Of a DNA stretch of 64,000 bases, positions 1 to 10,852 are shown one piece after another. Numbering within the stretch: position 1 is the stretch's first letter; every line of letters begins with the position of its first letter. Source of the stretch: Proteles cristata cristata. Taxonomy: Eukaryota > Chordata > Mammalia > Carnivora > Hyaenidae. The stretch spans positions 2,520,001-2,584,000 of the forward strand of contig JAESUZ010001723.1 of NCBI GenBank assembly GCA_017311185.1, given 5' to 3'. The notes beneath the pieces were generated by a model. That model had not been told where the DNA came from. It worked only from the letters and a program-made list of their open reading frames with translations, and searched no databases. A program made the translations under genes and the position numbers.

Positions 1-790
1 TCTGGGATGAGAACATAGTAAACTTTCTCCCTTGTCATAGTAAGCAATAGTGCAGGTAGCACTGTGATCAGGGATGTCATGGTCATCTGAGGGAAGCCAC
101 CACGTGCAAGCTTTCCTGCTCCCACTCCCTAATTCACCTCCAGTATCTCCCCCCACCCCATGATTCCCCTCCCTTGGCAAATTTAGCCAGACTAGTTCAT
201 CCACACACTGTTCAACTGCTCCCACTAGCCTCATAGCCCTAGGAACCCCAGGCCTGCATTTGGGAAGAGGCTCTGTTCCCAAACAAAAGACTGAGATCTT
301 TTGCGGACACCAAAGAACATCATAAACATTCCCATCTTTAAAAAAATACTTTATGACAGATTAATTTCATTGTGGTATGGGCTCAGGTTTTCCCAAAAAA
401 AGAGGTCCTAAAAACCCAACGTTAAGTACCATCCAGTCAAAGGGAGAGGAGAGTGGGGAGGTGTGGTACTGTGTGTAGGAGGTGGCTAGGGGTCCCCATA
501 TGGACGTGTCCACTGGAAAGTGGATGACCTGAGCTGGAGAGGGTTCAGGGAGCTGTCAGCAGGCAGCACCTGTCATGCAGAAGCCCTGGGCGGGCTCCGT
601 GAGAGGGAGAAGAAACATGGCTCAGGGCTGAGTCCTGGGGACCTCTGGGAGGCAGCACAAATGGTGTCGCAGAGGAGACCAGCAAGTAAACAAAGGAGGT
701 GCTACAGAAACCAAGGAGGGAGTTTGCAGAAGAGGAGTGTGATGAGAAGTCCACAGGGAGGTTAGGCAACTAAGACAGGAAAATGTCCAC

Positions 791-911
791 CGGGGCACCT
801 GGCTGGCTCAATCAGAAGAGCATGAGACGCTTGACCTCAAGGTTATGAGTTCTAGCCCCATGCTGGGTGCAGAGATTACTTAAATAAAAACTTTAAAATT
901 AAAAAAAGAAA
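791..911 (+). mobile_element. CAN-SINE, short older type
   Basis: tRNA-derived head, then a short tail without the CT-rich block. Flanked by 12-bp target-site duplications GAAAATGTCCAC at 779-790 and 912-923. Confidence 0.85.
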
Positions 912-967
912 GAAAATGTCCACTGAATTGGACCATTAGCTTGTCCCTGGAGCCCCAGAAGGAATCA

Positions 968-970
<3 letters not shown>

Positions 971-1018
<48 letters not shown>
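971..1018 (+). repeat. (TG)n microsatellite
   Basis: About 24 TG units, a Z-DNA-capable and probably length-variable tract in BSN intron 1. Confidence 0.95.
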
Positions 1019-1020
<2 letters not shown>

Positions 1021-1145
1021 CGTGTGCAGACAAGCAGCCATCATCTGAGGTGGTTCTGGCCAACTCCCTACAATGTGGAAGAGGTTGAGGATGCCAAAGA
1101 AGTTTTGCTGCTCCTTTGGTGGGTTTGGTGAGCCCTTCCTCACCT

Positions 1146-1275
1146 AGATTGTGGGATCCACTCAGGGCGACGACTGCATTTCCTCTGTCAACTCAGTGAA
1201 TGCACAGACCCTGCTCCACAGCGGGACTAAGAAGTGCTTACTGAATGAACACACTGAACAAAAATAAACAGTGAA
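1146..1275 (+). repeat. Probable L2/MIR 3' end relic
   Basis: Pattern of GGGACTAAGAAGTGCTTACTG and AATGAA resembles the conserved L2/MIR tail; heavily diverged. Confidence 0.4.
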
Positions 1276-3089
1276 CAAAGATGCTGGACAAAGAAAGAAC
1301 GCCCTCAAACAATGAGTCTGCATCTTTGGGGATGAAAGCCTTCCCTGGGGATAAAGCAGGTCTTTGAAGAAATTAATTTGCTGGGGGCAACAGCGGCACC
1401 CCACTCTACCCAGGGGCAGGGAGGGTGCCAAGCAGACTGCTTCTCGCATCAGATGTCCGATATTTTCACTGGACACATGAAAGTGTCCTTATCCCAAAGT
1501 GGCCAGGGTGATCCACCAAGCAGAGGCCAGGACTGGGAAGCCTAGATCCCTCCTCCTGATCCTCCATAGCCTTGCAATGGGGTTCTTGGAAAGAACCTCT
1601 CTAGCTGAGCTAAGTCTTTCCATCCCCCACCAGTGTTCCTGACCCTCTATTGGCCAGAGCTACACACAGGGAAAATCACTTTATAAGCAAAATCAATTAC
1701 TACTAATTACTATCAACAACTATCTTTTCAAGAGCCATGTTTGCCTTTATCTGAACATCTTGTTTTTTCCTGAGCTACCAGTAGTGACTAAGGAAAATGA
1801 AGCCCATTTCAGGGCCCATGTTCCCTGAAAACCTTGCCAGGAGTTTTAGCCTTGATTACTTCTGGGGTCACTGCCCCTCCATCTCACAGGCCTGGGAGGC
1901 CCAGAATGAAGTGCTCACAAGGGAGTACCAGGAACCAAAGATGCTTTCCAAAGGGCAAAGCTTCTAGTTTCTTTCTTCATGCTTCTGAAAACAGGTTCTC
2001 AGCGCCACCAGGCAGACCCGGAGCAGTAAGCCAGGGTCTTTGTAACTGAAAGGGAGCAGTGTCACGCCCAAGAGTCCCCACCAGGCTCTCCAACATGAGG
2101 ACAGGGAGGACATTTTCTCTTTCCTCACTCCACACTCAGGGCTGTGGAGGTTTTTACCATTTAGAAAAGGAGATGGTTGTGTGACACCTGTCCCTGGAGC
2201 CCTAGATGGGTTTCCTAGGGCTCCTCACACCTGACTGAGTGCCTAGGTAGGGAGAATGCAGAAGCTCTGTGCCTGTATTCTGAGGCCCTGTGTTTTTACA
2301 GCCCAGGCAAGCCAAGGTATATGCCATGGTGGCCAAGGAGGTGCCAAGTACCAATGAGAGCAGGGACCCTTGTGTGGGCTCTACCATATACGCTGGCAGG
2401 GCAGGGGAGTTAGGGGAAGGATAGAGGCCAGTGTGGCAGAGGTGGCCTGTCAAGAGCACCCAGAGCAAGCTGCCCTGCATCCATAGGCTCGGCCCGCATC
2501 ACAGGCCCAAAAGCATCCTGGCAGGAAACCCCTCTTCCCCTGGTAGTCAGCGCTAAGCACTAGCATTTGTAAAAATGCTTTCAGTACATGAGGGAAGCAG
2601 GGATGGATGCTTGGCCCCTGGGAAAGCCCTACTCCAGTCCACTGGCTTCTGAGCCAGCTCCACGTATCACGGCTTGCCTCTAGAGCCCTGGGCCTAGATA
2701 AATACATATCCCAGAGTCACACTGGTTTCTCTGCCCCAGGTGCCCACTGGCAGATCACCACTCCAGACCATCAGCCTGAGACCTGGAGCTCCCTCCCTCC
2801 TGGCCTCTTCCCAATCCCCAAAACCTTCCAAGGGAACCCTGTCCCTCACCACTGTCCAAACTTCCTGGAGTTTCATGAACACAAATGAGGATTAAGAGGC
2901 AAAATGACATTCTTTCCAATGCAAGCGGGTGTTTTCTGTGGCTCTGGTGGCCTGGACTGAACCCCTGGGCTGAAAACCTCTGGGATGGGCCAGCCCTTTC
3001 AAGTGAACTCTCCAGCTTCAGGCCCAAATTCTGTGTTTTAGCAGCTATATGTGAAGATGAGAAAGATGGACCAGCGTGGTTCCTCTGAG

Positions 3090-3410
3090 ACCCCCAGACA
3101 TCCCCATATTCAATCAGAGCTCCCAGAGGGCAGGGACCAAACCCTTAATCAAGTTTAATTCAAATATATTCTGTAGTAGGAAACAGGGATGGGAATCTAC
3201 CTGTTCACCTTTATATCTTCAGGGCTGGGCAGGCACCAGGCAACCAGCTGGTATTTAATACCAGGCCTCATGCTGCGTGCTCTTATTTCCAGCATTTCAT
3301 TTGATAAAAACTGCCCTCTTGCAACCCCGGTTATCACCTCAATTTTTAACTCTTCCTCATCTCTTTCTCAGTGTACTTGTAGAAACCAGTGGCATCAATA
3401 TTAATGCATT
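3090..3410 (+). repeat. Probable L2/MIR relic
   Basis: Contains CAGAGGGCAGGGACC and later GGCAGGCACCAGGCA, typical of old L2/MIR 3' ends; diverged and approximate in extent. Confidence 0.45.
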
Positions 3411-3939
3411 TGCACGTTAGGTGCTCCTTTATTTCCCCAGCCTAGACTTGAATACTCAGCTGCCTACCTAATACCTCACTTGGGTGTCTCTAAAACACAA
3501 CTTCTCCAGGAACAAACTCTGATCCTAGGCCCCATTCAGTTGCCCCCAGTGTGCACCACATGCTCAGGCCAGAACTCAGGGGTCTTCCTGACTCCTCTCT
3601 TTCTCTAACTTGTCAAAGCGAGGCGTTCAGGACCCCGCTGGCTCTACATTCAGTATATATTCAGAAGCTGAGTGCTTTTTAGCACTTTCTCCCTCTCCCT
3701 ACTCCCTGCCATCCCCTCCTCCTGGTCCAGTGACCATCCTCCCACATCTGACCACTGTCCAAACCCCTCACTAGCACCCTGCCTCTACCCTTGCCTCTCA
3801 GGTTTGGCATACATAGCAAAATGTGCATTTACCATCTTGTTTCAGCATCCTATAGGAAATTAACCCAGAGATACCCTGGGAAAAATACAAAATATCCCAT
3901 AAGATACACTGGGAAATCATCCCATCAATACATTACCCC

Positions 3940-4560
3940 ATAGATACACCAGTAAAAATACAAAATGACATATACACCAGGTTGCTCAATGTGATGGCTA
4001 CTTGTAAGAGCAAAGTCTGGCCACAGGCTGATATCCACGGATCAGCTATGGCACACCCATGTGATAGAGCACTGTGCAGATGCAAAAAAAAGAAAGAAAA
4101 GAAAAAAGAAATAAAGAAAAGAAAAGAAAAAGAAAAAAAGAAACGAATCAGGAGGATTTCTCCATTCTGCTATGGAGTGATCTTCAGAATATATTATGTA
4201 GGGGGAAAAAAGCTCAGAACAGTGTTCAGAATTGGCCAGATAGGTATACACATATATATGTGTGTGTGTGTGTATGTGTATATATATATACACACATATA
4301 TATATGCGTGTATGTATATGTATGTGTGTGTGTATATATATATATGGGGGGTTAAGTAAATGTATATTTTCCTTATATTTTCAAAAGGGAATGGAAAAAA
4401 AACTGATAAAGGTGAATTCTTATCAGATAAGGAAGAAAATAATGTGGAAGGGAACAAGATAGAACTAGACTTCTCTAGGTACATTTCATTTATTTGAAAT
4501 CACATGAAAGTTTTATATAATTTTAAGAAAATTAAATTAGAAAGAAAAAAGTATAGCTGA
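3940..4560 (+). mobile_element. Old L1 3' fragment with A-rich and TG/TA tracts
   Basis: Diverged L1 tail wording such as CATGTGATAGAGCACTGTGCAG, GGAGTGATCTTCAGAATATA and GAACAGTGTTC. Interrupted by an A-rich tract (4084-4142) and a TG/TA tract (4245-4346). Confidence 0.6.
4245..4346 (+). repeat. (TATG/TG/TA)n low-complexity tract
   Basis: Mixed ACACATATATATG and TG/TA alternation, about 100 bp, inside the old L1 relic. Confidence 0.9.
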
Positions 4561-4629
4561 TGGCATTGTTGTCCTCAGTGGCTTTCTGCTCTGTGCCATG
4601 TGACTTTGCAGTTCGACCCACTAAGGGTG

Positions 4630-4877
4630 AAGTCTATTTTTCCAGAATGTGGCAGACTCTATTTTCCAAAAATGGTCTCCATAAGATTTCTAGTCCCACA
4701 GGCTCTTATAGAAACTGGACATTCCCAATCGAGAGCTGGAGTCCATATCTCCTCCTCTCAAAACTGGATAGGACTTTAGCACCATCTCAATGAAGAGAAA
4801 TGGCAGAAATAATAAATGTCTTTTGAGACTAGGTCATAAAAGGTAGTACAGCCTCCAGTTGGCTTTCTCTCTCTCTT

Positions 4878-4911
<34 letters not shown>

Positions 4912-5215
4912 AGAACAACCCTGAAACCCAAAAACCATGTTGAGAGGGAACAACCTAGCCCATGTGGAAAAGCACTGAGGCTCCCAGCTACTAGCAAGAA
5001 TCAACTGTAAGACTGTAAGTGAGGAGGATAATTCAGATGATTCCAGTCCCCAGACTGTGAGTCTTCCAGTTGAAGCTCCAGACACTGTAGAGCAGAAATA
5101 AGCCATCCTGTGTGCCCTGCCTCAATTCCTGACCCGTAGAATCTGTAACAAAATAGTGGTTGTTTGATGCCACTAAGCTTTAGGGTAATTTCTTATACAG
5201 TCATAGTAACTACAA
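4630..5215 (+). mobile_element. Old interspersed repeat of uncertain family (MaLR- or L1-type)
   Basis: Text such as GTGGCAGACTCTATTTTCC, TAGGTCATAAAAGG, CAGATGATTCCAG and TTGATGCCACTAAGCTTTAG resembles a widespread mammalian repeat whose family name I cannot fix from memory. Contains a CT-rich tract at 4866-4912. A related fragment lies at 49160-49415. Confidence 0.5.
4866..4912 (+). repeat. (CT)n tract
   Basis: Mostly CT dinucleotides with short TTCC breaks. Confidence 0.85.
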
Positions 5216-5253
5216 GACCACCCCTTAAATTTGGGCTGAAATACGAATTGCTT

Positions 5254-5383
5254 TGGGGGCATCTGGATTGCCTAGTCAACTCTTGGTTTTGGCTCAGGTC
5301 ATGATCGAATCAGGTCATGATCGAAAGAATCCTGGGTTGGAGCTCCACATCAGGATCTGCACTATCAGTGCAGCCTGCTTGGG

Positions 5384-5420
<37 letters not shown>

Positions 5421-5440
5421 ATAAAGAAAACTTTTTTAAA
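5254..5440 (+). mobile_element. CAN-SINE with an internal tandem duplication
   Basis: Older subtype with a (CT)n block. Flanks GAATTGCTTTG and GAGTTGCTTTG form the target-site duplication. CAGGTCATGATCGAA is present twice in tandem at about 5297-5327. Confidence 0.85.
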
Positions 5441-5629
5441 AAAATGAGTTGCTTTGATTAAAATAATGTTAGCAGATGTGTCTTTTCAAGCAGAGGTCTG
5501 AAGTGTGTATATGTGTGTGTGTGTGGTTAGGTGTGCCCTCCTGTGTGTCTGTCATCACCATGGGAAGAAAATGTGGGGCAGACCTGGACTTAACTGCAGC
5601 CCAGAGCCCAGCCTAGTTCAGTGAAGTCT

Positions 5630-5760
5630 AGCCAGCATTCAACGGCATGAATGAGAATTAAACATTGTTGTTTGAAAAAAAAAAAACATTGCTGTTTGAA
5701 GCCACTGAGTTTTAGCTGATGTACTGTGCAGTATGATCATGGCAACAGATAAGTGATCAA
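5630..5760 (+). repeat. Fragment of an old retroelement 3' end with a short tandem copy
   Basis: AAACATTGYTGTTTGAA occurs twice around a poly(A) run, then GCCACTGAGTTTTAG, a wording common to old LTR/L1 3' ends. Confidence 0.4.
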
Positions 5761-5956
5761 AAAGCAATGCCTACAAATTGAACACAAACTGGAAAAAAAA
5801 AAAAGAGCTTAATTACATATCTTCTTAATGGCATAACCTCACCGAGAAGAGTCATTTCAACTAAGTCTAAAGCACAGAACTTGGACTATACATCCTTGGA
5901 AAGAGATAAACTAAGAACAAAAGAAACCACAAGAAAATCTTAAATCATGTTCCCTA

Positions 5957-6175
5957 GGGGCGCCTGGGTGGCTTAGTCGGTTAAGCGTCCGACTTTCGCT
6001 TGGGTCATGATCTCGCGGTTTGTGGGTTCAGGCCCCGCGTCGGGCTCTGTGCTGACTGCCAGCTCAGAGCCTGGAGCCTGTTTCAGTCTGTGACTCCCTC
6101 TCTCTCTGACCCTCCCCTGCTCACGCTGTCTCTCTCTCTCTCCTAGAAATTAAAAAAAAAAAAAAAAAAAAAAAA
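5957..6175 (+). mobile_element. CAN-SINE, young subtype
   Basis: Near-consensus young copy with a long poly(A) tail. Target-site duplication ATGTTCCCTAG on both sides (about 5947-5957 and 6178-6188). Confidence 0.9.
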
Positions 6176-6319
6176 TTATGTTCCCTAGTATTGTTAGTTA
6201 AAATACCTATATTATTATTTTGAAATAAATACACATATATACATTACATATACATGTGTGTATGTATATATAAAATATTCCATATATATGCAATGTTTGT
6301 TTGGATTCTGATTTGAACA

Positions 6320-6511
6320 AAACAACCCTAAAAAGCCATTTATGAGATACTCAAGTAAAATTGAACATGGATTCAGTATTAAGTTATATTAAGAAATTAT
6401 AGTTAATTTTGTTGGCTGTGATAATGTCATTGGATTAAAATAAAAACAGCTTTTAACTAGAGGTACATCCTAAAGTATTTATGAGTGAAATGATATGTTT
6501 GTATTTTGGTT
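6320..6511 (+). mobile_element. Old L1 (L1ME-like) 3' fragment, left part
   Basis: GAAATTATAGTTAATTTTG, GTGATAATGTCATTGG and GTATTTATGAGTGAAATGAT follow the L1M-type 3'UTR. The element continues at about 8931-9066 after later insertions. Confidence 0.6.
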
Positions 6512-6524
6512 GAAAATACTCCAG

Positions 6525-6722
6525 AGGCACCGGGATGGCTAAGTCTGTTAAGTATCCAACTTTGGCTCAGGAAATGATCTCGTGGTTCCTGAGTTTGAGC
6601 CCTGCATAGGGCTCTCTGTTGTCAATGCAGAGCCTGCTTCAGATTCTCTCTCTGCCCCTCCCCCATACTCTCTCATGCATGTGCACTTTCTCTCTCACTT
6701 CCTCTCAAAAATAAATAAAAAC
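6525..6722 (+). mobile_element. CAN-SINE, older subtype, first of a triplet
   Basis: Opens GAGGCACCGGGATGGCTAAG. Outer target-site duplication GAAAATACTCCAG at 6512-6524; its partner is at 7184-7196, after two further SINEs. Confidence 0.85.
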
Positions 6723-6723
6723 A

Positions 6724-6926
6724 GGGGCGCCTGGGTGGCTTAGTCGGTTAAGCGTCCGACTTTCGCTTAGGTCATGATCTCGCGGTTCGTGGGTTCGAGC
6801 CCCGCGTCGGGCTCTGTGCTGACTGCCAGCTCAGAGCCTGGAGCCTGTTTCAGTCTGTGACTCCCTCTCTCTCTGACCCTCCCCTGCTCACGCTGTCTCT
6901 CTCTCTCCTAGAAATAAATAAAACAT
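6724..6926 (+). mobile_element. CAN-SINE, young subtype, inserted in the preceding tail
   Basis: Complete young copy beginning GGGGCGCCTGGGTGGCTTAG, sitting in the A-rich tail of the SINE before it. Confidence 0.9.
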
Positions 6927-6927
6927 A

Positions 6928-7183
6928 GGGGCGCCTGGGTGGCTTAGTCGGTTAAGCGTCCGACTTTCGCTTAGGTCTTGATCTCGCGGTTCGTGGGTTC
7001 GAGCCCCGCGTCGGGCTCTGTGCTGACTGCCAGTCAGAGCCTGGAGCCAATTTCAGAGTCTGTATCTCCCTCTCTCTCTGACCCTCCCCTGCTCACGCTG
7101 TCTCTCTTTCTCTCCTAGAAATAAATAAAACATTAAAAAAATTTTTTTAAATAAATAAATAAAAACATTAAAAAAAGAAAAAA
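6928..7183 (+). mobile_element. CAN-SINE, young subtype, third of the triplet
   Basis: Variant with TTTCAGAGTCTGTATCTCCC, shared with the copy at 41942. Ends in an A/T tail before the shared outer duplication. Confidence 0.9.
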
Positions 7184-7292
7184 GAAAATACTCCAGTCTA
7201 GAAAAGGGAATACTTTTACACTGTTGGTAGGAATACAAACTGCTGCAGCCACTCTGGAAAATTATGTAGGTTCCTCAAAAAGTTAAAAATAG

Positions 7293-7515
7293 AGGGGCAC
7301 CTGGGTGGTCCAGTCTGATAAGCTTCCAACTTCAGCTCAGGTCATGATCTCACAGCTTGTGAGTTCAAGCCCCATGTCAGGCTCTGTGCTGACAGTCCGG
7401 AGCCTGGAGCCTGCTTCCAATTCTGTGTCTCCCTCTTTCTCTGTCCTTCCCCCATTCACATTCACTCTCACTCTCAAAAATAAATAAATATTTTTTAAAA
7501 TTTTTTAATTAAAAA
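7293..7515 (+). mobile_element. CAN-SINE within L1
   Basis: GAGGGGCACCTGGGTGG head and CAAAAATAAATAAATA tail. Flanks GTTAAAAATAGA and ATTAAAAATAGA form the duplication. Confidence 0.85.
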
Positions 7516-7577
7516 TAGAAGTACCCTACAACCCAGAAACTACACTACTAAGTATTTACTTAAAGGATAAAAAAATG

Positions 7578-7808
7578 TTGGGGTCCCTGGGTGGCTCAGT
7601 TGGTTAGGCATCCAACTTCAGCTCAGGTCATAATGTTGCTGTTTGTGAGTTCAAGCCCCACGTCGGGCTCTGTGCTGACAGCCCAGAGCTTGGAGCCTAC
7701 TTCAGATTCTGTGTCTTCCTCTCTCTCTGCCCTTCCCCTATTCATGTTCTGTCTGTTTGTCTCTCTCTCTCTCTCAAAAATAAACTATAAGAAAAAAATT
7801 TTTAATTA
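7578..7808 (+). mobile_element. CAN-SINE within L1
   Basis: GGGGTCCCTGGGTGGCTCAG head, CT-rich block and AAAAATAAAC tail. Confidence 0.85.
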
Positions 7809-7810
7809 AG

Positions 7811-8000
7811 GAGGAGCATCTAGGTGGCTCAGTCAGTTAAGCAGCTGACTTTGGCTCAGGTCATGATCTCACGATTTGGGAGTTCAAGCCCCGAATAGGT
7901 TCTGTGCTGACAGCTCAGAGCCTGGAGCCTGCTTCAGATTCTATGTCTCCCTCTCTCTTTGCCGCGCCCCCCCCTCTCTCTCAAAAATAAATAAACATTT
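7811..8000 (+). mobile_element. CAN-SINE within L1, tail interrupted by an inverted SINE
   Basis: GGAGCATCTAGGTGGCTCAG head. Its AAATAAACATTTTT tail is split by the minus-strand copy that follows and resumes at 8203. Confidence 0.85.
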
Positions 8001-8202
8001 TTTTTTTTTTTAGAGAGAGAGAGAGAGAGACAGCGTGAGCAGGGGAGGGTCAGAGAGAGAGGGAGTCACAGACTGAAACAGGCTCCAGGCTCTGAGCTGG
8101 CAGTCAGCACAGAGCCCGACGCGGGGCTCGAACCCACGAACCGCGAGATCATGACCCAAGTGAAAGTCGGACGCTTAACCGACTAAGCCACCCAGGCGCC
8201 CC
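8001..8202 (-). mobile_element. CAN-SINE, young subtype, inverted
   Basis: Starts with poly(T) and GAGAGA, ends CCACCCAGGCGCCCC. AAATAAACATTTTT on both sides is the duplicated target, so it landed in the tail of the plus-strand SINE. Confidence 0.9.
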
Positions 8203-8772
8203 AAATAAACATTTTTAAAAAGGATACACAAATGCTAATTCAAAGAGGCACCTGCATCCCAATGTTTATAGCAACACTATCAACAATAGCCAAATAATGG
8301 AAACAGCCCAAATGTCCACTGACTAATGAATGGATAAAGGAGATGTGGCATATATATACAATGGACTATTACTCAGCAATCAAAAAGAATGAAATCTTTT
8401 TGTAACAACATGGATGGAATTACAGTCTATTATGCTAAGTGAAATAAGTCAATCAGAGAAAGACAAATATATGATTTCACTCACATGTGGAAGTTAAGAA
8501 TTTAAGAAACAAAACAGATGAACACTGGAGAAGGGAAAAATAAGATAAAAACAGAAAGGGAGGCAAACCATAAGTCTTAAATACAGACAACAAATTGAGG
8601 GTTGCTGGAGGGGAGGTAGGTGGGGGGATGGGTTAAATGGATGAGGGCATTAAGGAGGGCACTTGCTGGGATGAGCACTGGATGTTATATGTAAGTGATG
8701 AACCACTAAATTCTACTCCTAAAACCACTGGTACACTCTATGTTAACTAACTCGGATTTAAATAAATGAAAA

Positions 8773-8858
8773 AGGAAGGAAGGAAGGAAGGGAAGGAACA
8801 GAAGAAAGGAAGAAGAGAGGGGGAGAGAGGGAGGGAGAGAGAAAGAAAAAGAAAGAAA

Positions 8859-8910
<52 letters not shown>
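8773..8910 (+). repeat. Homopurine (GGAA/GAAA)n tract
   Basis: About 138 bp of almost pure purine: GGAA units, GAGAGGG runs, then about 16 GAAA units. It is the expanded tail of the L1. Confidence 0.9.
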
Positions 8911-8912
<2 letters not shown>

Positions 8913-8930
8913 CCAGTCTAAAAAAAAAAA

Positions 8931-9066
8931 AGAAAAGAAAGCTGGAGAAATATAGATGAAACAAGATAGCAAAACATTGATCATTGTTGAAGCGGGTAAT
9001 GGGTCACCAGAAAGGGGTTCACCATACCATCTTTTCTCCTTTTATGTGAGTTTGCAATATTCATCT
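8931..9066 (+). mobile_element. Old L1 (L1ME-like) 3' fragment, right part
   Basis: ATAGATGAAACAAGATAGC, TTGATCATTGTTGAAGC and GGGTAATGGGT continue the 3'UTR begun at 6320-6511. Confidence 0.6.
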
Positions 9067-10622
9067 GCAGAATGTTTACTGTCCCTGAGGACACCTACCC
9101 TAAAGAGCCAAAGGCCAGTGTACCCCAAAAAGAGGCCAGAATTACACGTCTGACCAGAGAAGAAGAGGCCCACAAAAGAGTTTCCTCTGCAGTGCACAGA
9201 GGCTTCCATGGCTAGAATGCAAGGGGTGGCTGCCTCTCCAAGCCCACCCGGCTCTACTGCTACCTTCAGCTGACATCACCTCAAACCAGAGCTGGCAAGG
9301 CTTTGGCCTGGAGGGTTCAACACTGGCCACTCAAAGTCAGATATAGGGATTTGGAAAGTGGGCACACAGGGCCAGAAGAAGGGGAGAGGTTCTCTGGGCA
9401 AGATTCCTTAAACAAGCATACTGTCTTAGTATTACCCTTATTTCAGGAGACAGAGTCAGGATCCAAAGGGTCTCACTAGGTTGGAAGGGATCTCCAAATA
9501 CAACGAAAGAAGACATGCCAGGGATCCACGCAGGCCCCCACAGATTCACACTCGGGTTGCACAAGCCCAGGATGGAGGGGACCCGGTCTTCATGCTGAGA
9601 TGCCCAGTGTGGGGTGTAGTGCCACAGGGCACTCAGGAAGGTAGAGGATGGTGTTCTCAGACTGGCAAGTGAAGGCTAGTCATTCTTCAGACTGTGTCAC
9701 TCAGTCCGAGTGACATACTGAGCCCTGACCTATGTGAACCTCCCTGTCTTCAGGATATTGACAGCCTTGGGCAGGACATCCCAGGCTGGCAAGGGTCTGA
9801 GAGTCACAATCCAGCCACAGGAGCTAGAGAAGTCAAGTATAGAGAATCCCAGAGTTGAGGAGGTAAGAGCATAGTGAGCTCCTGCTAAACCTGTGAGCAG
9901 ATAAGCCAGCTGTGCCAGAGAGCAGGGCCAGGCCAAGAAACAGGGGGTGTAAGGAAGCCCATTTGAGACAAAAGAGAGAACTTTCCAACAGTGGAGTCAC
10001 CTGCCTGGGAGGGACCAGAAGTCACTGATCACTGGGTGTTCACACCAAAGCAGAGCTCCTGCCTTCAGAGAACTTGGAAGCAGACATGTTGGCATCCACT
10101 AGGGGCTGGATTAGATGCTTGAAGTAAAAGGAAGGCAGAACAAACATATCACCCATTGAAGCTAAGCCATGCTCCTGAAGGAAGTGGCCTCACATGCCAG
10201 ACCTTGAGGTTGGTGGAAACCTGGCCTAAGCCCACAGAACCCATGGGGCTGCAGGAGAAACTGCAGACACATCCATCTTCTCCCTCTACAAGTGAAGGAA
10301 TCTGTACAACTGCCCCCTGGAGGGGGCAGACCAGGTGCCGGAGCACCTAGGGGACACGGAACAACACTTAGGAGGTAAGCGGCCACGCACGGCTGGAAAC
10401 AGGGAGGCTGCATCAGGCGCCGCAGGCCCAGGTAGAAGCCTGGCTGACTGGCTGGCCAACCCAGTAGAAGGAAGCCAGTAGCTTTTCAAGAGTTCATGCC
10501 TATGCAAGGTGCCAGCCAGTCCCTCTTATAGCTTGATTGTGATTGTGAGGGCATCTCGTCCACCCTGAAAGATCTCTGGGGCGTGGAGGAAGAGCAAAGC
10601 TCTTCATTTAAATCTCTTTTAG

Positions 10623-10837
10623 GGTGCCTGGGTGGCTTAGTCAGTTAAGCGTCCGACTTTCACTTAGGTCATGATCTCACGGTTCGTGGGTTCGAGCCCG
10701 CGTCGGGCTCTGTGCTGACTGCCAGCTCAGAGCCTGGAGCCAGTTTCAGTCTGTGACTCTCTCTCTGACTCCTCCCTGCTCCTGTCTCTCTCTTTCTCCT
10801 AGAAATAAATAAAACATTAAAAAAAATTTTTTTTTTA
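10623..10837 (+). mobile_element. CAN-SINE, young subtype
   Basis: Target-site duplication AAATCTCTTTTA at 10611-10622 and 10838-10849. Confidence 0.9.
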
Positions 10838-10852
10838 AATCTCTTTTAATTA

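Larger units (their letters stand above)
7205..8911 (+). mobile_element. 5'-truncated L1 insertion carrying four SINEs
   Basis: L1 3' sequence (ACTGTTGGTAGGAATACAAACTG; AATGGACTATTACTCAGC; TGCTAAGTGAAATAAGTCA; GGGATGAGCACTGG) ending in an AAATAAATGAA tail and an expanded purine tract. Target-site duplication TCCAGTCTARAAAA at 7192-7205 and 8912-8925. Lies inside the older L1ME-like element. Confidence 0.8.

Noticed and set aside
4074..4359. Frames rich in Lys or Tyr/Ile/Val
   Set aside because: Translations of A-rich and TG/TA repeats, not genes.
5957..6060. SINE heads as functional tRNA genes
   Set aside because: A and B boxes are present but no cloverleaf-competent acceptor stem or proper 3' half follows; these are SINE promoters.
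7305..7809. Many short frames reading MAQLV..TSAQVMIS or similar
   Set aside because: They are translations of CAN-SINE copies and recur wherever such a SINE occurs.
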